Of a DNA stretch of 64,000 nt, positions 36,052 to 45,585 are shown piece by piece. Position 1 is the stretch's first letter. Each line of letters begins with the position of its first letter. Source of the DNA: Pseudomonas sp. MRSN 12121 (GTDB taxonomy: Bacteria; Pseudomonadota; Gammaproteobacteria; Pseudomonadales; Pseudomonadaceae). The stretch spans positions 3,371,388-3,435,387 of the forward strand of contig NZ_CP010892.1 in assembly GCF_000931465.1 (NCBI RefSeq). Direction: 5' to 3'. The translations under genes were made by a program, and so were the position numbers. Under the pieces are notes generated by a model, which made no database searches, was not told where the DNA came from, and was given only the letters and a program-made list of their open reading frames with translations.

Positions 36052-38202
36052 TTGAAGCATGTGTCTCTGACAACAGCCGCGACAACCGCAACAACCTTCC
36101 GTCATTCCTCTTTATTCGCCGTAGGCACCGCAGTACTCGGCCTGGCCACCGGAGCCCCGGCCGCCGAGACCCAGGCGCCCGGCGAGAAGCGCCTGGGCAC
36201 GGTCACCGTCCAGGCGGCCAGGCAGACCGCCGCCCAGGCCGCCCGCGCAGAGCTGGACGAGATCCCCGGCGGCACCAGCCTGGTGACCCAGGCCGAGGTG
36301 GAGAAGGGCCGTTCCGCGACCCTCGAAGACACCCTGGCCTATCAGCCCGGGGTGTATGCCCAGTCGGCCGGCGGCAACGATGCGATCAAGATTTCCATCC
36401 GCGGTTCGGGGGCCAATACCTCGCCGGGCTATTTCCGCGAAGGCACCAAGTTCCTGTTCGACGGCCTGGCCCTGACCGGCCCCGGCGGCACGCCCTATGA
36501 ACTGCTGGATACCCAGGGCCTGGACTACACCGAGGTGCTGCGCGGGGCCAACGCCTTCGAGTACGGCGCGTTGTCCCTGGGCGGGGCGATCAACTTCGTG
36601 ACTCAGTCGGGGCTGACCGCGCCGGACAACCGGATCAAGGTCGAGGGCGGCAGTTTCGGCTGGCAGAAGCAGACCCTCAGCACCGGCGGGGTAGTGGGGG
36701 ACGGCGACTACTTCGTCAGCGTCGACAATTCGCGGCGCGACGGTTACCAGGACTTCACCTTCACCAAGGCCAAGGGCGTGGTGACCAACTTCGGTTATCG
36801 CTTCAACCCGAAACTGGAAACCCGCCTCTTCGTGCGCTACCGCGAGGAGTACCACGAGAACTCGGCGCCGCTGACCCGCGCGCAGATCAAGCACGACTCG
36901 TCGAAGACCACCGCCGCCGTGCGCGATGCCCGGGGCGACTCGACCAAGCGCGGCTCGACCTGGGTCGGCAGCAAGACCACCTACACCTTCGACGACGATG
37001 CCACCCTCGAAGCCGGGCTGGTGTACCACGACTACCCGCAGATCCTCAGCCGCCAGAGCAGCGTCAACCCCAACTACTGGGACTGGCGCGACATCAACTA
37101 TTCGCTCAAGTACAGCCGCCACGACCAAGTGTTCGGCCTGCCGAGCACCACCACCGTAGGCTGGAGCAGCACCGAGCATGTGCGCTCCGGAGTCCGTACC
37201 TACCGCGGCGACAAGGACCTGGGCGTGCTGCAGAAACAGGTCGAGTACGACGGCTCCTTCGACCATGTGTTCACCCTGGGCAACGACCTGGGCCTGACCG
37301 ACAACCTGTACCTGTCCAGCGGGCTTTCGGCGATCGAGATCAAGCGCGACATCAACGTCACCTTCAGCGACCGCGCCAACACCAGCGGGCTGCCGGACCA
37401 CTACCGCTATGACGAGTGGAAACTCGCGCCGCGCGCCGGCGTGCGCTACTACCTGACGCCGGATGTCCAGCTGTTCGCCAACGCCAGCCGCTCCATCGAC
37501 CCGCCCAGTTCCTGGTCCAGCTCCGGTTCCGGGGTCACCAGCAACTACGCCAAGCCGCTGGTGCCGCAAAGCGCCAATACGGTGGAGTTCGGCATCCGGG
37601 GCAAGAACGCGGTCTTCGACGGCAGCCTGACCCTGTACAAATCCTGGATCAAGAACGAGCTGCTCAACGTCGAAGTGCTCCCGGCCACCCGGACCACGGC
37701 GGCGGTGATCTCCACCTCGAACGCCACGCCGACCATTCACCAGGGGGTCGAGGCCGGGCTGACCACGCGGCTCTGGCAAGGCGCCAACGGCGACGTGCTG
37801 AGCTGGCGCCAGGCCTACACCCTCAACGATTTCCACTACCGCAACGACCCGCTGTTCAGCCAGAACGAGCTGCCGGGCCTGCCCAAGCATGTCTACCAGG
37901 GCGAACTGTTCTACCAATACGCCAACGGTTTCTACGCCGGGCTCAACGTGCGGGCGGTGTCGAGCACAGCGGTGGACTACGCCAATACCTTCTACGCCCC
38001 GTCCTACACCCTGTGGGGCGCGCGCTTCGGCTACGACGACCCGGGCAAGAAGTGGCAGCTGTACCTGGACCTGAAGAACCTCACCGACCAGAACTACGTG
38101 ACGGCGGTGCTGCCGACCTACAACGCCAACGGCCGCGACACCGCGTCGCTGTACCCCGGCGACGGCTTCGGTGCCTTCACCGGCATCGCCTACAACTTCT
38201 GA
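36052..38202 (+). CDS. TonB-dependent outer-membrane receptor
   Basis: 716 residues from a TTG start at 36052, chosen because a strong GGTGGGGAG (36036-36044) sits 7 bases upstream and the sequence then begins with a signal peptide ending GAPAAE. The longer frame to an ATG at 35959 crosses promoter DNA. Plug motifs are LGTVTVQAARQT, ISIRGSGANTSPGYF and EVLRGANAFEYGALSLGGAINFV; the barrel ends in GIAYNF. It leads into a peptide-type ABC importer 60 bp away, so it probably supplies the same substrate. Confidence 0.86.
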   Translation: MKHVSLTTAATTATTFRHSSLFAVGTAVLGLATGAPAAETQAPGEKRLGTVTVQAARQTAAQAARAELDEIPGGTSLVTQAEVEKGRSATLEDTLAYQPGVYAQSAGGNDAIKISIRGSGANTSPGYFREGTKFLFDGLALTGPGGTPYELLDTQGLDYTEVLRGANAFEYGALSLGGAINFVTQSGLTAPDNRIKVEGGSFGWQKQTLSTGGVVGDGDYFVSVDNSRRDGYQDFTFTKAKGVVTNFGYRFNPKLETRLFVRYREEYHENSAPLTRAQIKHDSSKTTAAVRDARGDSTKRGSTWVGSKTTYTFDDDATLEAGLVYHDYPQILSRQSSVNPNYWDWRDINYSLKYSRHDQVFGLPSTTTVGWSSTEHVRSGVRTYRGDKDLGVLQKQVEYDGSFDHVFTLGNDLGLTDNLYLSSGLSAIEIKRDINVTFSDRANTSGLPDHYRYDEWKLAPRAGVRYYLTPDVQLFANASRSIDPPSSWSSSGSGVTSNYAKPLVPQSANTVEFGIRGKNAVFDGSLTLYKSWIKNELLNVEVLPATRTTAAVISTSNATPTIHQGVEAGLTTRLWQGANGDVLSWRQAYTLNDFHYRNDPLFSQNELPGLPKHVYQGELFYQYANGFYAGLNVRAVSSTAVDYANTFYAPSYTLWGARFGYDDPGKKWQLYLDLKNLTDQNYVTAVLPTYNANGRDTASLYPGDGFGAFTGIAYNF

Positions 38203-38215
38203 TCCAGCGCGGCTG

Positions 38216-38247
38216 CTGCCCGGCGCGCCGACACGGCGGCCGGGCAG
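38216..38247 (+). promoter_or_regulatory. Hairpin between receptor and binding-protein genes
   Basis: CTGCCCGG (38216-38223) and CCGGGCAG (38240-38247) form a perfect 8-bp stem with a 16-base loop. No T-run follows. It may tune expression between the receptor and importer genes or stabilise the upstream mRNA. Confidence 0.45.
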
Positions 38248-38262
38248 TGGCGGGAGACCACC

Positions 38263-39993
38263 ATGACCCTGACCACAAGGCTCGCCGGCCTGGCGGCGCT
38301 GGTCGCCGTGCTGGCGCTGGCCGCTTGCAAGCCGGCCGCCGAGGCACCTCGCGGCAGCGGCGCCTTCGGTGCCGGTACACCGAGCGACGGCCGTCTGGAC
38401 AACGGCAGCCTCAGCTACGCCGCCGAGGACTACCGCGAAAGCGCGCCGGGCAAACCGGGCGGCACCCTGCGGGTGTCGACCTCGTCCGACACCACCACCC
38501 TCGACGTGCATTCGATCTCCCACGGCAATGTGCAGTGGCTGGGGCGGATCCTGTTCGACTGCCTGCTGTACCAGGACGAGCAGGGCAATATCTCGCCCTG
38601 GCTGGCCAAGTCCTGGGAGATCTCGGCCGACGGCAAGACCTACACCTTTCACCTGCGCGACGACGTGACCTTCAGCGACGGCGAGAAATTCAACGCCCGG
38701 GCGCTGCAGGTCAACCTCGAGCACATGCGCGACCCAGCCACCAAGTCGCCGTTGGCGGCGGCCTACATCGCGCCTTATGTCGATGGCCGGATCGTCGACG
38801 AGTACACCTTCGAGGCGCACCTGCGCGAGGCCTATTCGCCGTTCCTCGACGTCCTCGCGCAGTCCTGGCTGAGCATGATCTCGCCGCGGCAGATCCTCGA
38901 AGCGCCGAAGACCATCGCCGAACGGCCGATCGGTTCCGGGCCCTTCGTGCTGGAAAGCTACACCCGCGACCAGGGCGCCAGCTTCGTCCGGCGCCAAGGC
39001 TACAACTGGGCGCCGCCGGTCACCCGGCACCAGGGCGAAGCCTACCTGCAACGCCTGGAGCTGAGCATCGTGCCCGAGCCGATGATCCGCTTCAGCGCCC
39101 TGGAGTCGGGCCAGTCGGATTTCACCGTCGACGCTCCGGCGCAGAACGCCCGGGCCATCCGCGCCAACCCCGACTTGCAGATGCGCAGCCGGATCCGCAA
39201 GGCCAACCCGTTTCGCAGCCTGACCTTCAACGTCGAGCGCTTTCCTTTCGACGATGTAGAAGTGCGCCGGGCGGTGGCCAAGGCCATCGACCGCGAAGGC
39301 CTGGCCTGGATCACCGGGTTTGGCGAGTACCTGCCCAAGGGCGATTTCCTCGCCGCCAACACCCGTTACTACGACCCGGCGTTCAAGGACGTACTGGCCT
39401 ATGACGTCGATGCCGCCAATCGCCTTCTCGACCAGGCCGGCTGGAGCCAGCGCGATGCCCAGGGTTACCGGGTCAAGAACGGCCAGCGGCTGGCGGCGCG
39501 CCTGCTGACCTACGAAACCGGGGCGTTCCCCAGCAGCGTGTCGGTGGCGATCCAGGCCGACCTGAAGAAGATCGGCTTCGAGATGGCCATCGAGCAGTTG
39601 CCCCTGGCCCAGGTCATCGAGCGCCGCTACGCGAGCAATTTCCAGGCGGTGGCCGGTGGCTACTGGCATACCAACACCCCGGACGGCCTGTTCATCCTCT
39701 ACCACAGCCAGGCGATCAGCACGCCCAGGCTGATCGGGCAGAACGCCGGGCGTTTTCGCGACGCCGAGCTGGACCGGGCCTTGTCCGTCGCCCGCCAGTC
39801 GCAGGACCCGGTCGAGCTGGCCGCGGCCTACCGGGTCGCCCAGCAGCGCCTGGTGGAAACCGTGCCCGCCGTGCCGGTGTTCGAAAGCCATGTGCTGGTG
39901 GCCTATCGCAAACAGGTCAAGGGGCTGATTTTCGACACCTCCCACAACACACCTTTTTTCACCAGCGTCTGGCTGGACCAGGAGGCCCGATGA
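38263..39993 (+). CDS. ABC importer binding lipoprotein, peptide/nickel family (SBP family 5)
   Basis: 576 residues. Lipoprotein signal with lipobox LAAC (Cys22), then a DppA-like fold: GGTLRVSTSSDTTTLDVHS, WLAKSWEISADGKTYTFHLRDDV, AERPIGSGPFVLESY and FDTSHNTPFFTSVW at the end. The substrate is unknown. The enzymes inserted between this importer's genes suggest a sulfur-containing organic compound. It overlaps the permease gene (ATGA). Confidence 0.9.
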   Translation: MTLTTRLAGLAALVAVLALAACKPAAEAPRGSGAFGAGTPSDGRLDNGSLSYAAEDYRESAPGKPGGTLRVSTSSDTTTLDVHSISHGNVQWLGRILFDCLLYQDEQGNISPWLAKSWEISADGKTYTFHLRDDVTFSDGEKFNARALQVNLEHMRDPATKSPLAAAYIAPYVDGRIVDEYTFEAHLREAYSPFLDVLAQSWLSMISPRQILEAPKTIAERPIGSGPFVLESYTRDQGASFVRRQGYNWAPPVTRHQGEAYLQRLELSIVPEPMIRFSALESGQSDFTVDAPAQNARAIRANPDLQMRSRIRKANPFRSLTFNVERFPFDDVEVRRAVAKAIDREGLAWITGFGEYLPKGDFLAANTRYYDPAFKDVLAYDVDAANRLLDQAGWSQRDAQGYRVKNGQRLAARLLTYETGAFPSSVSVAIQADLKKIGFEMAIEQLPLAQVIERRYASNFQAVAGGYWHTNTPDGLFILYHSQAISTPRLIGQNAGRFRDAELDRALSVARQSQDPVELAAAYRVAQQRLVETVPAVPVFESHVLVAYRKQVKGLIFDTSHNTPFFTSVWLDQEAR

Positions 39994-40922
39994 ACAGCCT
40001 GCGACTCGCCCTGCGCCGATTGCTGTCCGGGATCGGCGTGCTCTGGGGCGCCGCGACCCTGACCTTTCTTGCGCTCAACCTCAGCGCCGGCGACCCGGCC
40101 CTGGCGATCCTCGGCGGCCCGGAGGCCATGCCCAGCGCCGAGCTGATCGCCCAGGTGCGCGCCGAATACGGCCTCGACCAGCCGCTGATCGTGCAATACG
40201 GCCAGTACCTGGGACGCCTGGCCCAGGGTGACCTGGGCGATTCCTATCGCCTGCGCATCCCGGTGGTACAGGCGATCGGCGGGCAGTTGGCGGCCACCGT
40301 GCAGCTGTCGTTGGCCGCGGCGGCGGTGGCGGTGCTGCTGGCGATCGCGGTGGCGGTGCTGACCGCCCACCGCGCGCGCTGGATCCGTTCGTTGGCGTCC
40401 GGCACCGAGCTGGTGCTGTCGTCGGCGCCGTCCTTCGTCATCGGCCTGGCCCTGCTGCTGGTGTTCGCCTTCGGCTGGCACCTGCTGCCGCCTTCCGGCT
40501 CCAAGGGCTGGCGTGCGCTGATCCTGCCCAGCCTGGCCCTGGCGCTGCCGATCGCCGCGGTGCTGGCCCAGGTCTTGCGCCAGGAGCTGGAAGACATCCT
40601 CGAACAACCCTTTATCGCCATGGCCCGGGCCCGCGGCCTGTCGGAAACCGGGGTGCGCCTGCGGCATGCCCTGCGGCACGCGCTGGTGCCCCTGGTGACC
40701 CTCTCCGGGTTCGTCTTCGCCAGCCTGCTCGGCGGGGCGGTGGTGATCGAGCTGCTGTTCGCGCGCCAGGGCATCGGCCGGTTGATGCTCGACGCGGCGA
40801 TCAGCAAGGACGTGCCGTTGCTGCTGGGGATCACCCTGCTGGCGGCGGCGATTTATGTGGTCGTCAACTTTCTGGTCGACCTGATCAATCACTGGGTCGA
40901 TCCGCGCGCGAAAGCCGTGTGA
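39990..40922 (+). CDS. ABC importer permease, DppB type
   Basis: 310 residues with six predicted helices. LNLSAGDPALAILGGPEAMPS near the start and the coupling loop PFIAMARARGLSETGVRLRHALRHALVPL identify a DppB-type permease. Its usual partner, the DppC-type permease, is 3.8 kb downstream (44689), separated by three enzyme genes. Confidence 0.9.
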   Translation: MNSLRLALRRLLSGIGVLWGAATLTFLALNLSAGDPALAILGGPEAMPSAELIAQVRAEYGLDQPLIVQYGQYLGRLAQGDLGDSYRLRIPVVQAIGGQLAATVQLSLAAAAVAVLLAIAVAVLTAHRARWIRSLASGTELVLSSAPSFVIGLALLLVFAFGWHLLPPSGSKGWRALILPSLALALPIAAVLAQVLRQELEDILEQPFIAMARARGLSETGVRLRHALRHALVPLVTLSGFVFASLLGGAVVIELLFARQGIGRLMLDAAISKDVPLLLGITLLAAAIYVVVNFLVDLINHWVDPRAKAV

Positions 40923-40941
40923 CGCCCCGCAAGGACCTGCC

Positions 40942-42210
40942 ATGACTGCACATTCACCCAAGCCTTCGTCCTACCGCGCGTTGCACGAGCGCCTGCACCC
41001 GCTGTTCGAGCGCATCGCCGCCGGCGCCATCGAGCGCGAGCAGCAACGCAGCCTGGCGTTCGACGCCGTCGGCTGGCTGCGCGAGGCCGGGTTCGCGGCG
41101 TTGCGTGTACCCCAGGCCCACGGCGGCGCCGGCGTCAGCCTGCCGGTGCTGTTTCGCCTGCTGATCGACCTGGCCGCGGCCGACTCGAACCTGCCGCAGA
41201 TCGTCCGCGCCCATTTCGGCTTCGTCGAAGGGCGCCTGTCCAGCGGCGACAGCGCCTCCCAGGCCTACTGGTTCGCCAAGGTGCTGGACGGCCAGCTGTG
41301 GGGCGCGGCCATGGCCGAGCGCAGCGACAGCACCAGCAACTCGGTGCGGCTCAGCGCCGCCGACCCACAGAATCCCGACGCCGGCTGGCTGCTGGACGGC
41401 GAGAAGTACTACTGCACCGGGGCGATCTACGCCGATTGGGTCGCCGCCGTGGCCATGCTCGACGAGGATTTCGTCAGCGTGGTGGTGGCGGTGGACGCCC
41501 CCGGGGTCAGCCGCGAAGACGACTGGGACGGCTTCGGCCAGCGCCTGAGCGGCAGCGGCACCACGCGCTTTCGCCAGGTCGCGGTGCCCTGCACGCATGT
41601 ACTGCGCCGCTTCAAGCCCGGCGAGTTGCGCGCCGAGTCCTACCTGTCGGCGTTCTACCAGCTGTTTCACCTGGCGACCCTGGCCGGCATCGCCCGCGCG
41701 GTGCTGCAGGACGCCACTTCGTTCGTCCAGGGCCGCACCCGCGCCTTCGGCGTGCCGGGCCAGTCCAGCCCCAAGGACGACCCGCTGGTGCAGCGGGTGA
41801 TCGGGCGCCTGTCGAGCCTGGCCTACGCCAGCGAGACCCTGGTGCTCGGCGCCGCCGAGGTGCTCGAAGGCGTGCACCAGGCCGAGCTGGCCGGCAGCGT
41901 GCAGGAGTCCGACTACGTCGAGGCAGATATCCGCGTGTACCAGGCCCAGCAGATCGTGCTCGAACAGGTGCTGGAAGCCACCACCTTGCTGTTCGAAGTC
42001 GGCGGGGCCTCGGCCACCAGCCAGGCCCGGCGCCTCGACCGGCACTGGCGCAACGCGCGCACCCTGGCCTCGCACAACCCGGCGATCTACCGCGAGCGGG
42101 CGCTGGGCAACTACTTCCTCAACGGCATCAGCCCGGGCGCCGCCTGGCGTGCCCTGCATGAGCAGGACGCGGCCAAAGGCGGCGCGCGCGACGAAGCCAG
42201 CGCCGTCTGA
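40942..42210 (+). CDS. Acyl-CoA-dehydrogenase-fold flavin monooxygenase (DszC/SfnB-like)
   Basis: 422 residues. The fold and blocks are those of SfnB/DszC: FAALRVPQAHGGAGVSLPVLF, IDLAAADSNLPQIVRAHFGFVE, GEKYYCTGAIYADWVAAVA, GSGTTRF and the C-terminal LDRHWRNARTLASHNP. Members use FMNH2 and O2 to oxidise sulfur atoms rather than FAD to desaturate acyl-CoA. It lies between importer genes, next to a DszA-type enzyme, a combination that recalls the DszC/DszA steps of sulfur removal. The precise substrate is unknown. Confidence 0.87.
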   Translation: MTAHSPKPSSYRALHERLHPLFERIAAGAIEREQQRSLAFDAVGWLREAGFAALRVPQAHGGAGVSLPVLFRLLIDLAAADSNLPQIVRAHFGFVEGRLSSGDSASQAYWFAKVLDGQLWGAAMAERSDSTSNSVRLSAADPQNPDAGWLLDGEKYYCTGAIYADWVAAVAMLDEDFVSVVVAVDAPGVSREDDWDGFGQRLSGSGTTRFRQVAVPCTHVLRRFKPGELRAESYLSAFYQLFHLATLAGIARAVLQDATSFVQGRTRAFGVPGQSSPKDDPLVQRVIGRLSSLAYASETLVLGAAEVLEGVHQAELAGSVQESDYVEADIRVYQAQQIVLEQVLEATTLLFEVGGASATSQARRLDRHWRNARTLASHNPAIYRERALGNYFLNGISPGAAWRALHEQDAAKGGARDEASAV

Positions 42211-42233
42211 ACCCCACCTTCGCAGGAGTGACC

Positions 42234-43577
42234 ATGAGCCAGCCCGAACAGCAGATGAGTATCGGCATGAACATCCTCGGCTTCGGCGCCCACGCCGCGG
42301 CCTGGCGCAAGGCCGAAGTGGCGGCCGACGCTTATCTGGACGTCGAGTATTACTGCAACATCGCGCGGATTTCCGAGCGCGGTTGCCTGGATGCGATCTT
42401 CCTTGCCGACGGCCCGGCGCTGGTCGGCGATATCGCCCGGCAGCCGGCCGGGCGCCTGGAGCCGACCGTGCTGCTGACCGCGGTGGCGCTGGCGACCCGG
42501 CACATCGGGGTGATCGCCACGGCGTCGAGCAGCTACAACGATCCGTACAACCTGGCCCGGCGCTTCAGTTCGCTGGACCATATCAGCGGCGGCCGCGCCG
42601 CCTGGAACGTGGTGACCAACGCCGGCGACGCCGCGGCGCAGAACTTCGGCCTGGCCGGCGCGCCACGGCATGTCGACCGCTATGCCCGGGCCGACGAGTT
42701 CATCGACGTTACCCTCAAGCTGTGGGACAGCTGGGAAGACCGGGCGGTGATCGGCGACGCCGGCAGCGGGCGCTTCGCCGATCCGGCGAAGATCCACGCC
42801 ATCGACTTCGTCGGCGAGCATTTTTCGGTCAAGGGCCCGCTGAACCTGCCGCGCTCGCCCCAGGGCCGGCCGGTGCTGGTCCAGGCCGGCTCGTCGGAAG
42901 GCGGCAAGGCCCTGGGCTCGCGTTACGCCGACGCGATCTTCACCACCCAGACCACCCTGGTGGACGGCCAGGCCTTCTATCAGGAAATGAAACAGCGCGC
43001 GCGCCAGTGGGGGCGCAACCCCGAGCACCTGAAAATCATGCCGGGGCTGTCCACGGTGATCGGCAGCACCGAGGCCGAGGCCCAGGCGCGTTTCGACCAG
43101 CTCAATGCCTATCACGGCGAAGAAGGCCTGTTGCAGCAGGTCGCCTCGCGGGTGGGCCTGGCGGTCGAGGAGCTGGACCCGGACGCGCCCTTGCCATGGC
43201 AGCGGATCGGCCCGATCGAGGCGTTCGAGCGGGGCTCCCATGGGTTCCTCGAAGCCCAGCTGAACCTGGCGCGCCGGGAGAACCTCAGCATCCGCGAGCT
43301 GTCGCGCCGCATCCTGGTGGGCCACCGCCTGCTGGTGGGCACCCCGGAGCAGGTGGCCGACAGCCTGGAACACTGGTTCCGCGCCGGCGCCGCCGACGGC
43401 TTCAACATCATGCCGGACGTGTTCCCGTCCGGGGTCGAGGCCTTCGTCGACCACGTGGTGCCGTTGTTGCAGCAGCGCGGGGTGTTCCGCCGCGAATACC
43501 GCGGCAGCACCTTGCGCGAGCACCTGGGCCTGCCGTATCCGGCCAGCCAGTACCAGCAGGCGGCCATCGCCATTTGA
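42234..43577 (+). CDS. NtaA/SnaA/DszA-type flavin monooxygenase
   Basis: 447 residues, full length. MNILGFGAHAAAWRKAEVAAD, IGVIATASSSYNDPYNLARR, SLDHISGGRAAWNVVTNAGD, LWDSWEDRAVIGDAGSGRF and GPLNLPRSPQGRPVLVQAGSS are all typical. SD CAGGAG (42223-42228) supports the ATG at 42234; a GTG at 42228 overlaps the SD. It follows the DszC-like gene by 23 bp and would act on its oxidised product or on a related compound. Confidence 0.9.
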   Translation: MSQPEQQMSIGMNILGFGAHAAAWRKAEVAADAYLDVEYYCNIARISERGCLDAIFLADGPALVGDIARQPAGRLEPTVLLTAVALATRHIGVIATASSSYNDPYNLARRFSSLDHISGGRAAWNVVTNAGDAAAQNFGLAGAPRHVDRYARADEFIDVTLKLWDSWEDRAVIGDAGSGRFADPAKIHAIDFVGEHFSVKGPLNLPRSPQGRPVLVQAGSSEGGKALGSRYADAIFTTQTTLVDGQAFYQEMKQRARQWGRNPEHLKIMPGLSTVIGSTEAEAQARFDQLNAYHGEEGLLQQVASRVGLAVEELDPDAPLPWQRIGPIEAFERGSHGFLEAQLNLARRENLSIRELSRRILVGHRLLVGTPEQVADSLEHWFRAGAADGFNIMPDVFPSGVEAFVDHVVPLLQQRGVFRREYRGSTLREHLGLPYPASQYQQAAIAI

Positions 43578-43606
43578 AATCCCTCCATCACCGACCTGGA
43601 CAGACC

Positions 43607-44659
43607 ATGGACTACCGCACACTTGGCAACAGCGACCTGAAGGTCAGCGCACTCGGCCTCGGCAGCATGACCTGGGGCCACCAGAACAGCGAGGCCGAGG
43701 CCCATCGGCAACTCGACGAGGCCCTGGCCCACGGCGTCAACCTGATCGACACCGCGGAGATGTACCCGACCCCGACCCGGGGCGAGACCTGGGGCAGCAC
43801 CGAACGGTTTATCGGCAGCTGGCTGGCCAGCCGCGGGGGCCGCGATTCGATCGTCCTGGCCAGCAAGATCATCGGCCCGGCGCGCCAGCCGGGGGCAGGG
43901 GCGCATATCCGCGACGGCCTGACCCGCCACGACCGGCAGAACATCGTCCAGGCCCTGGACGGCAGTCTCAAGCGCCTGCGCACCGACTACCTGGACCTGT
44001 ACCAGCTGCACTGGCCGGACCGCACCACCAATATCTTCGGCCAGCGCGAATACCCCTATGTCGACGATCCCGAGGCGATTGCCATCGGCGAGACCCTGGG
44101 CGTGCTCGCCGAGCAGGTGGCGGCGGGCAAGATCCGCCATATCGGCGTGTCCAACGAAACCCCCTGGGGCGTCGCGCAGTTTTTGCGCCAGGCGGAGATC
44201 CTCGGGTTGCCGCGGATCGTCAGCATCCAGAACCCCTACAGCCTGCTCAATCGCCTGTATGAGGGCGGGCTTTCGGAGTTCAGCCACCGCGAAGGCGTCG
44301 GCCTGCTGGCCTATTCGCCGTTGGCCTTCGGCGCGCTGACCGGCAAGTACCTGGGCGGGGCGCGGCCGGAAGGTTCGCGCCTGTCGGCGGTGTACCGCAC
44401 CTTCAACCGCTACGACAGCCCGAGCGCCCAGCAGGCGATCGCGGCTTATGTCGAACTGGCGGCGGACCTGGCGGTCAGCCCGGCGCAACTGGCCCTGGCC
44501 TATGTGCTGGGCAAGCCCTTCGTCGCCAGCGCGCTGACCGGGCAGACCTCGCTGGCGCAGTTGCGGGAAAACCTCGGGGCCCTGGCGCTGCGCCTGGATG
44601 CCCAGGCGCTGGCGCGTATCGAGCAGATCCACGCCAGCATCCCCAACCCGGCGCCCTGA
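43607..44659 (+). CDS. Aldo/keto reductase (Tas-like)
   Basis: 350 residues. It begins MDYRTLGNSDLKVSALGLGSMTWG and has the catalytic tetrad positions visible as NLIDTAEMYP (Asp, Tyr), VLASKIIG (Lys) and LYQLHWPD (His). The N-terminus and length match Tas/YajO-type NADPH reductases. It probably reduces an aldehyde or ketone released by the neighbouring monooxygenases when they cleave a carbon-sulfur bond. That coupling is inferred from position. Confidence 0.87.
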   Translation: MDYRTLGNSDLKVSALGLGSMTWGHQNSEAEAHRQLDEALAHGVNLIDTAEMYPTPTRGETWGSTERFIGSWLASRGGRDSIVLASKIIGPARQPGAGAHIRDGLTRHDRQNIVQALDGSLKRLRTDYLDLYQLHWPDRTTNIFGQREYPYVDDPEAIAIGETLGVLAEQVAAGKIRHIGVSNETPWGVAQFLRQAEILGLPRIVSIQNPYSLLNRLYEGGLSEFSHREGVGLLAYSPLAFGALTGKYLGGARPEGSRLSAVYRTFNRYDSPSAQQAIAAYVELAADLAVSPAQLALAYVLGKPFVASALTGQTSLAQLRENLGALALRLDAQALARIEQIHASIPNPAP

Positions 44660-44688
44660 GCGCCCACTTTCAGCCTGTGGAGGTGCCC

Positions 44689-45585
44689 ATGGCGCCCATC
44701 AATCAAAGCACGCCCGTGCCGGCCGGCCTGATCCCGGCGGTGCCCTTGTTCAGCGCCAGGCGCGGGCCGGCCCACGCCTGGCTCGCGCGCCCCGGGCTGC
44801 TGCTGGCCGGGCTATTCGTAGCCCTGCTGGCGATCGCCGCGCTGCAACCGGCCTGGCTGGTGGCCGGCGATCCGCTGGCGGCCAATGCCCGCGAGGCGTT
44901 TCGCGCGCCGGACAGCCTGTACTGGCTGGGCACCGACGAGAACGGCCGGGACATCCTCACCCGGCTGGTCTACGCCGTGCGTCCCTCCCTGGTGCTGGGG
45001 CTGTCGGCAACCGCCATCGGCCTGCTGGTCGGTACGCTGTTCGGCCTGCTCGCCGGCCTTGGCCCGCGCTGGCTGGACGGCGCGGTGATGCGCCTGGTGG
45101 ATGTGCTGCTGGCGTTTCCCGACCTCTTGCTGGCCCTGGTGATCATCACCTTCTTCGGCCAGGGCCAGCTCAACACCATCATTGCCGTGGGCATCGCCAG
45201 CGTGCCGCGCTACGCGCGCCTGGTGCGCGCGCAAACCCTGGTGGTGCGCGGCGCGGCCTATGTCGAGGCGGCGACCACCCTGGGCCTCGGGCGCCCTGCG
45301 GTGATCGCCCGGCATGTGCTGCCCAATGCGATCAAGCCGATCCTGATCCTGGCCACCATCGGCATCGGCAGCAACATCGTCGCGGGATCGGCCCTGAGCT
45401 TCCTCGGTTTCGGCGCGCCGCCACCGGCGCCGGAGTGGGGCGGCATGCTCGCCATCGGCCGCAACTACCTGGGCAATGCCGGCTGGCTGGTGGCCTGGCC
45501 GGCCCTGGCAATCACCTTGACCGTGGTGTCGATCAGCGCGATCGGCCGCGAACTGCTGCGGCGCAGCGAAGGAAAACATCCATGA
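44689..45585 (+). CDS. ABC importer permease, DppC type
   Basis: 298 residues. YWLGTDENGRDILTRLVYAVRPSL and the coupling loop YVEAATTLGLGRPAVIARHVLPNAI mark a DppC-type permease. The ATG at 44689 has SD TGGAGG (44678-44683), and was chosen over the upstream GTG codons. It completes the importer begun at 38263. Confidence 0.9.
   Translation: MAPINQSTPVPAGLIPAVPLFSARRGPAHAWLARPGLLLAGLFVALLAIAALQPAWLVAGDPLAANAREAFRAPDSLYWLGTDENGRDILTRLVYAVRPSLVLGLSATAIGLLVGTLFGLLAGLGPRWLDGAVMRLVDVLLAFPDLLLALVIITFFGQGQLNTIIAVGIASVPRYARLVRAQTLVVRGAAYVEAATTLGLGRPAVIARHVLPNAIKPILILATIGIGSNIVAGSALSFLGFGAPPPAPEWGGMLAIGRNYLGNAGWLVAWPALAITLTVVSISAIGRELLRRSEGKHP

Noticed and set aside
36112..39945. 1277-residue minus-strand open frame
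   Set aside because: It is a shadow of the receptor and binding-protein genes caused by high GC at third positions; it has no domain pattern, while the plus-strand frames are clearly real.
40942..42210. Reading as a fatty-acid acyl-CoA dehydrogenase
   Set aside because: The blocks match SfnB/DszC-type oxygenases, and the operon contains a DszA-type partner and an importer, with no beta-oxidation genes.
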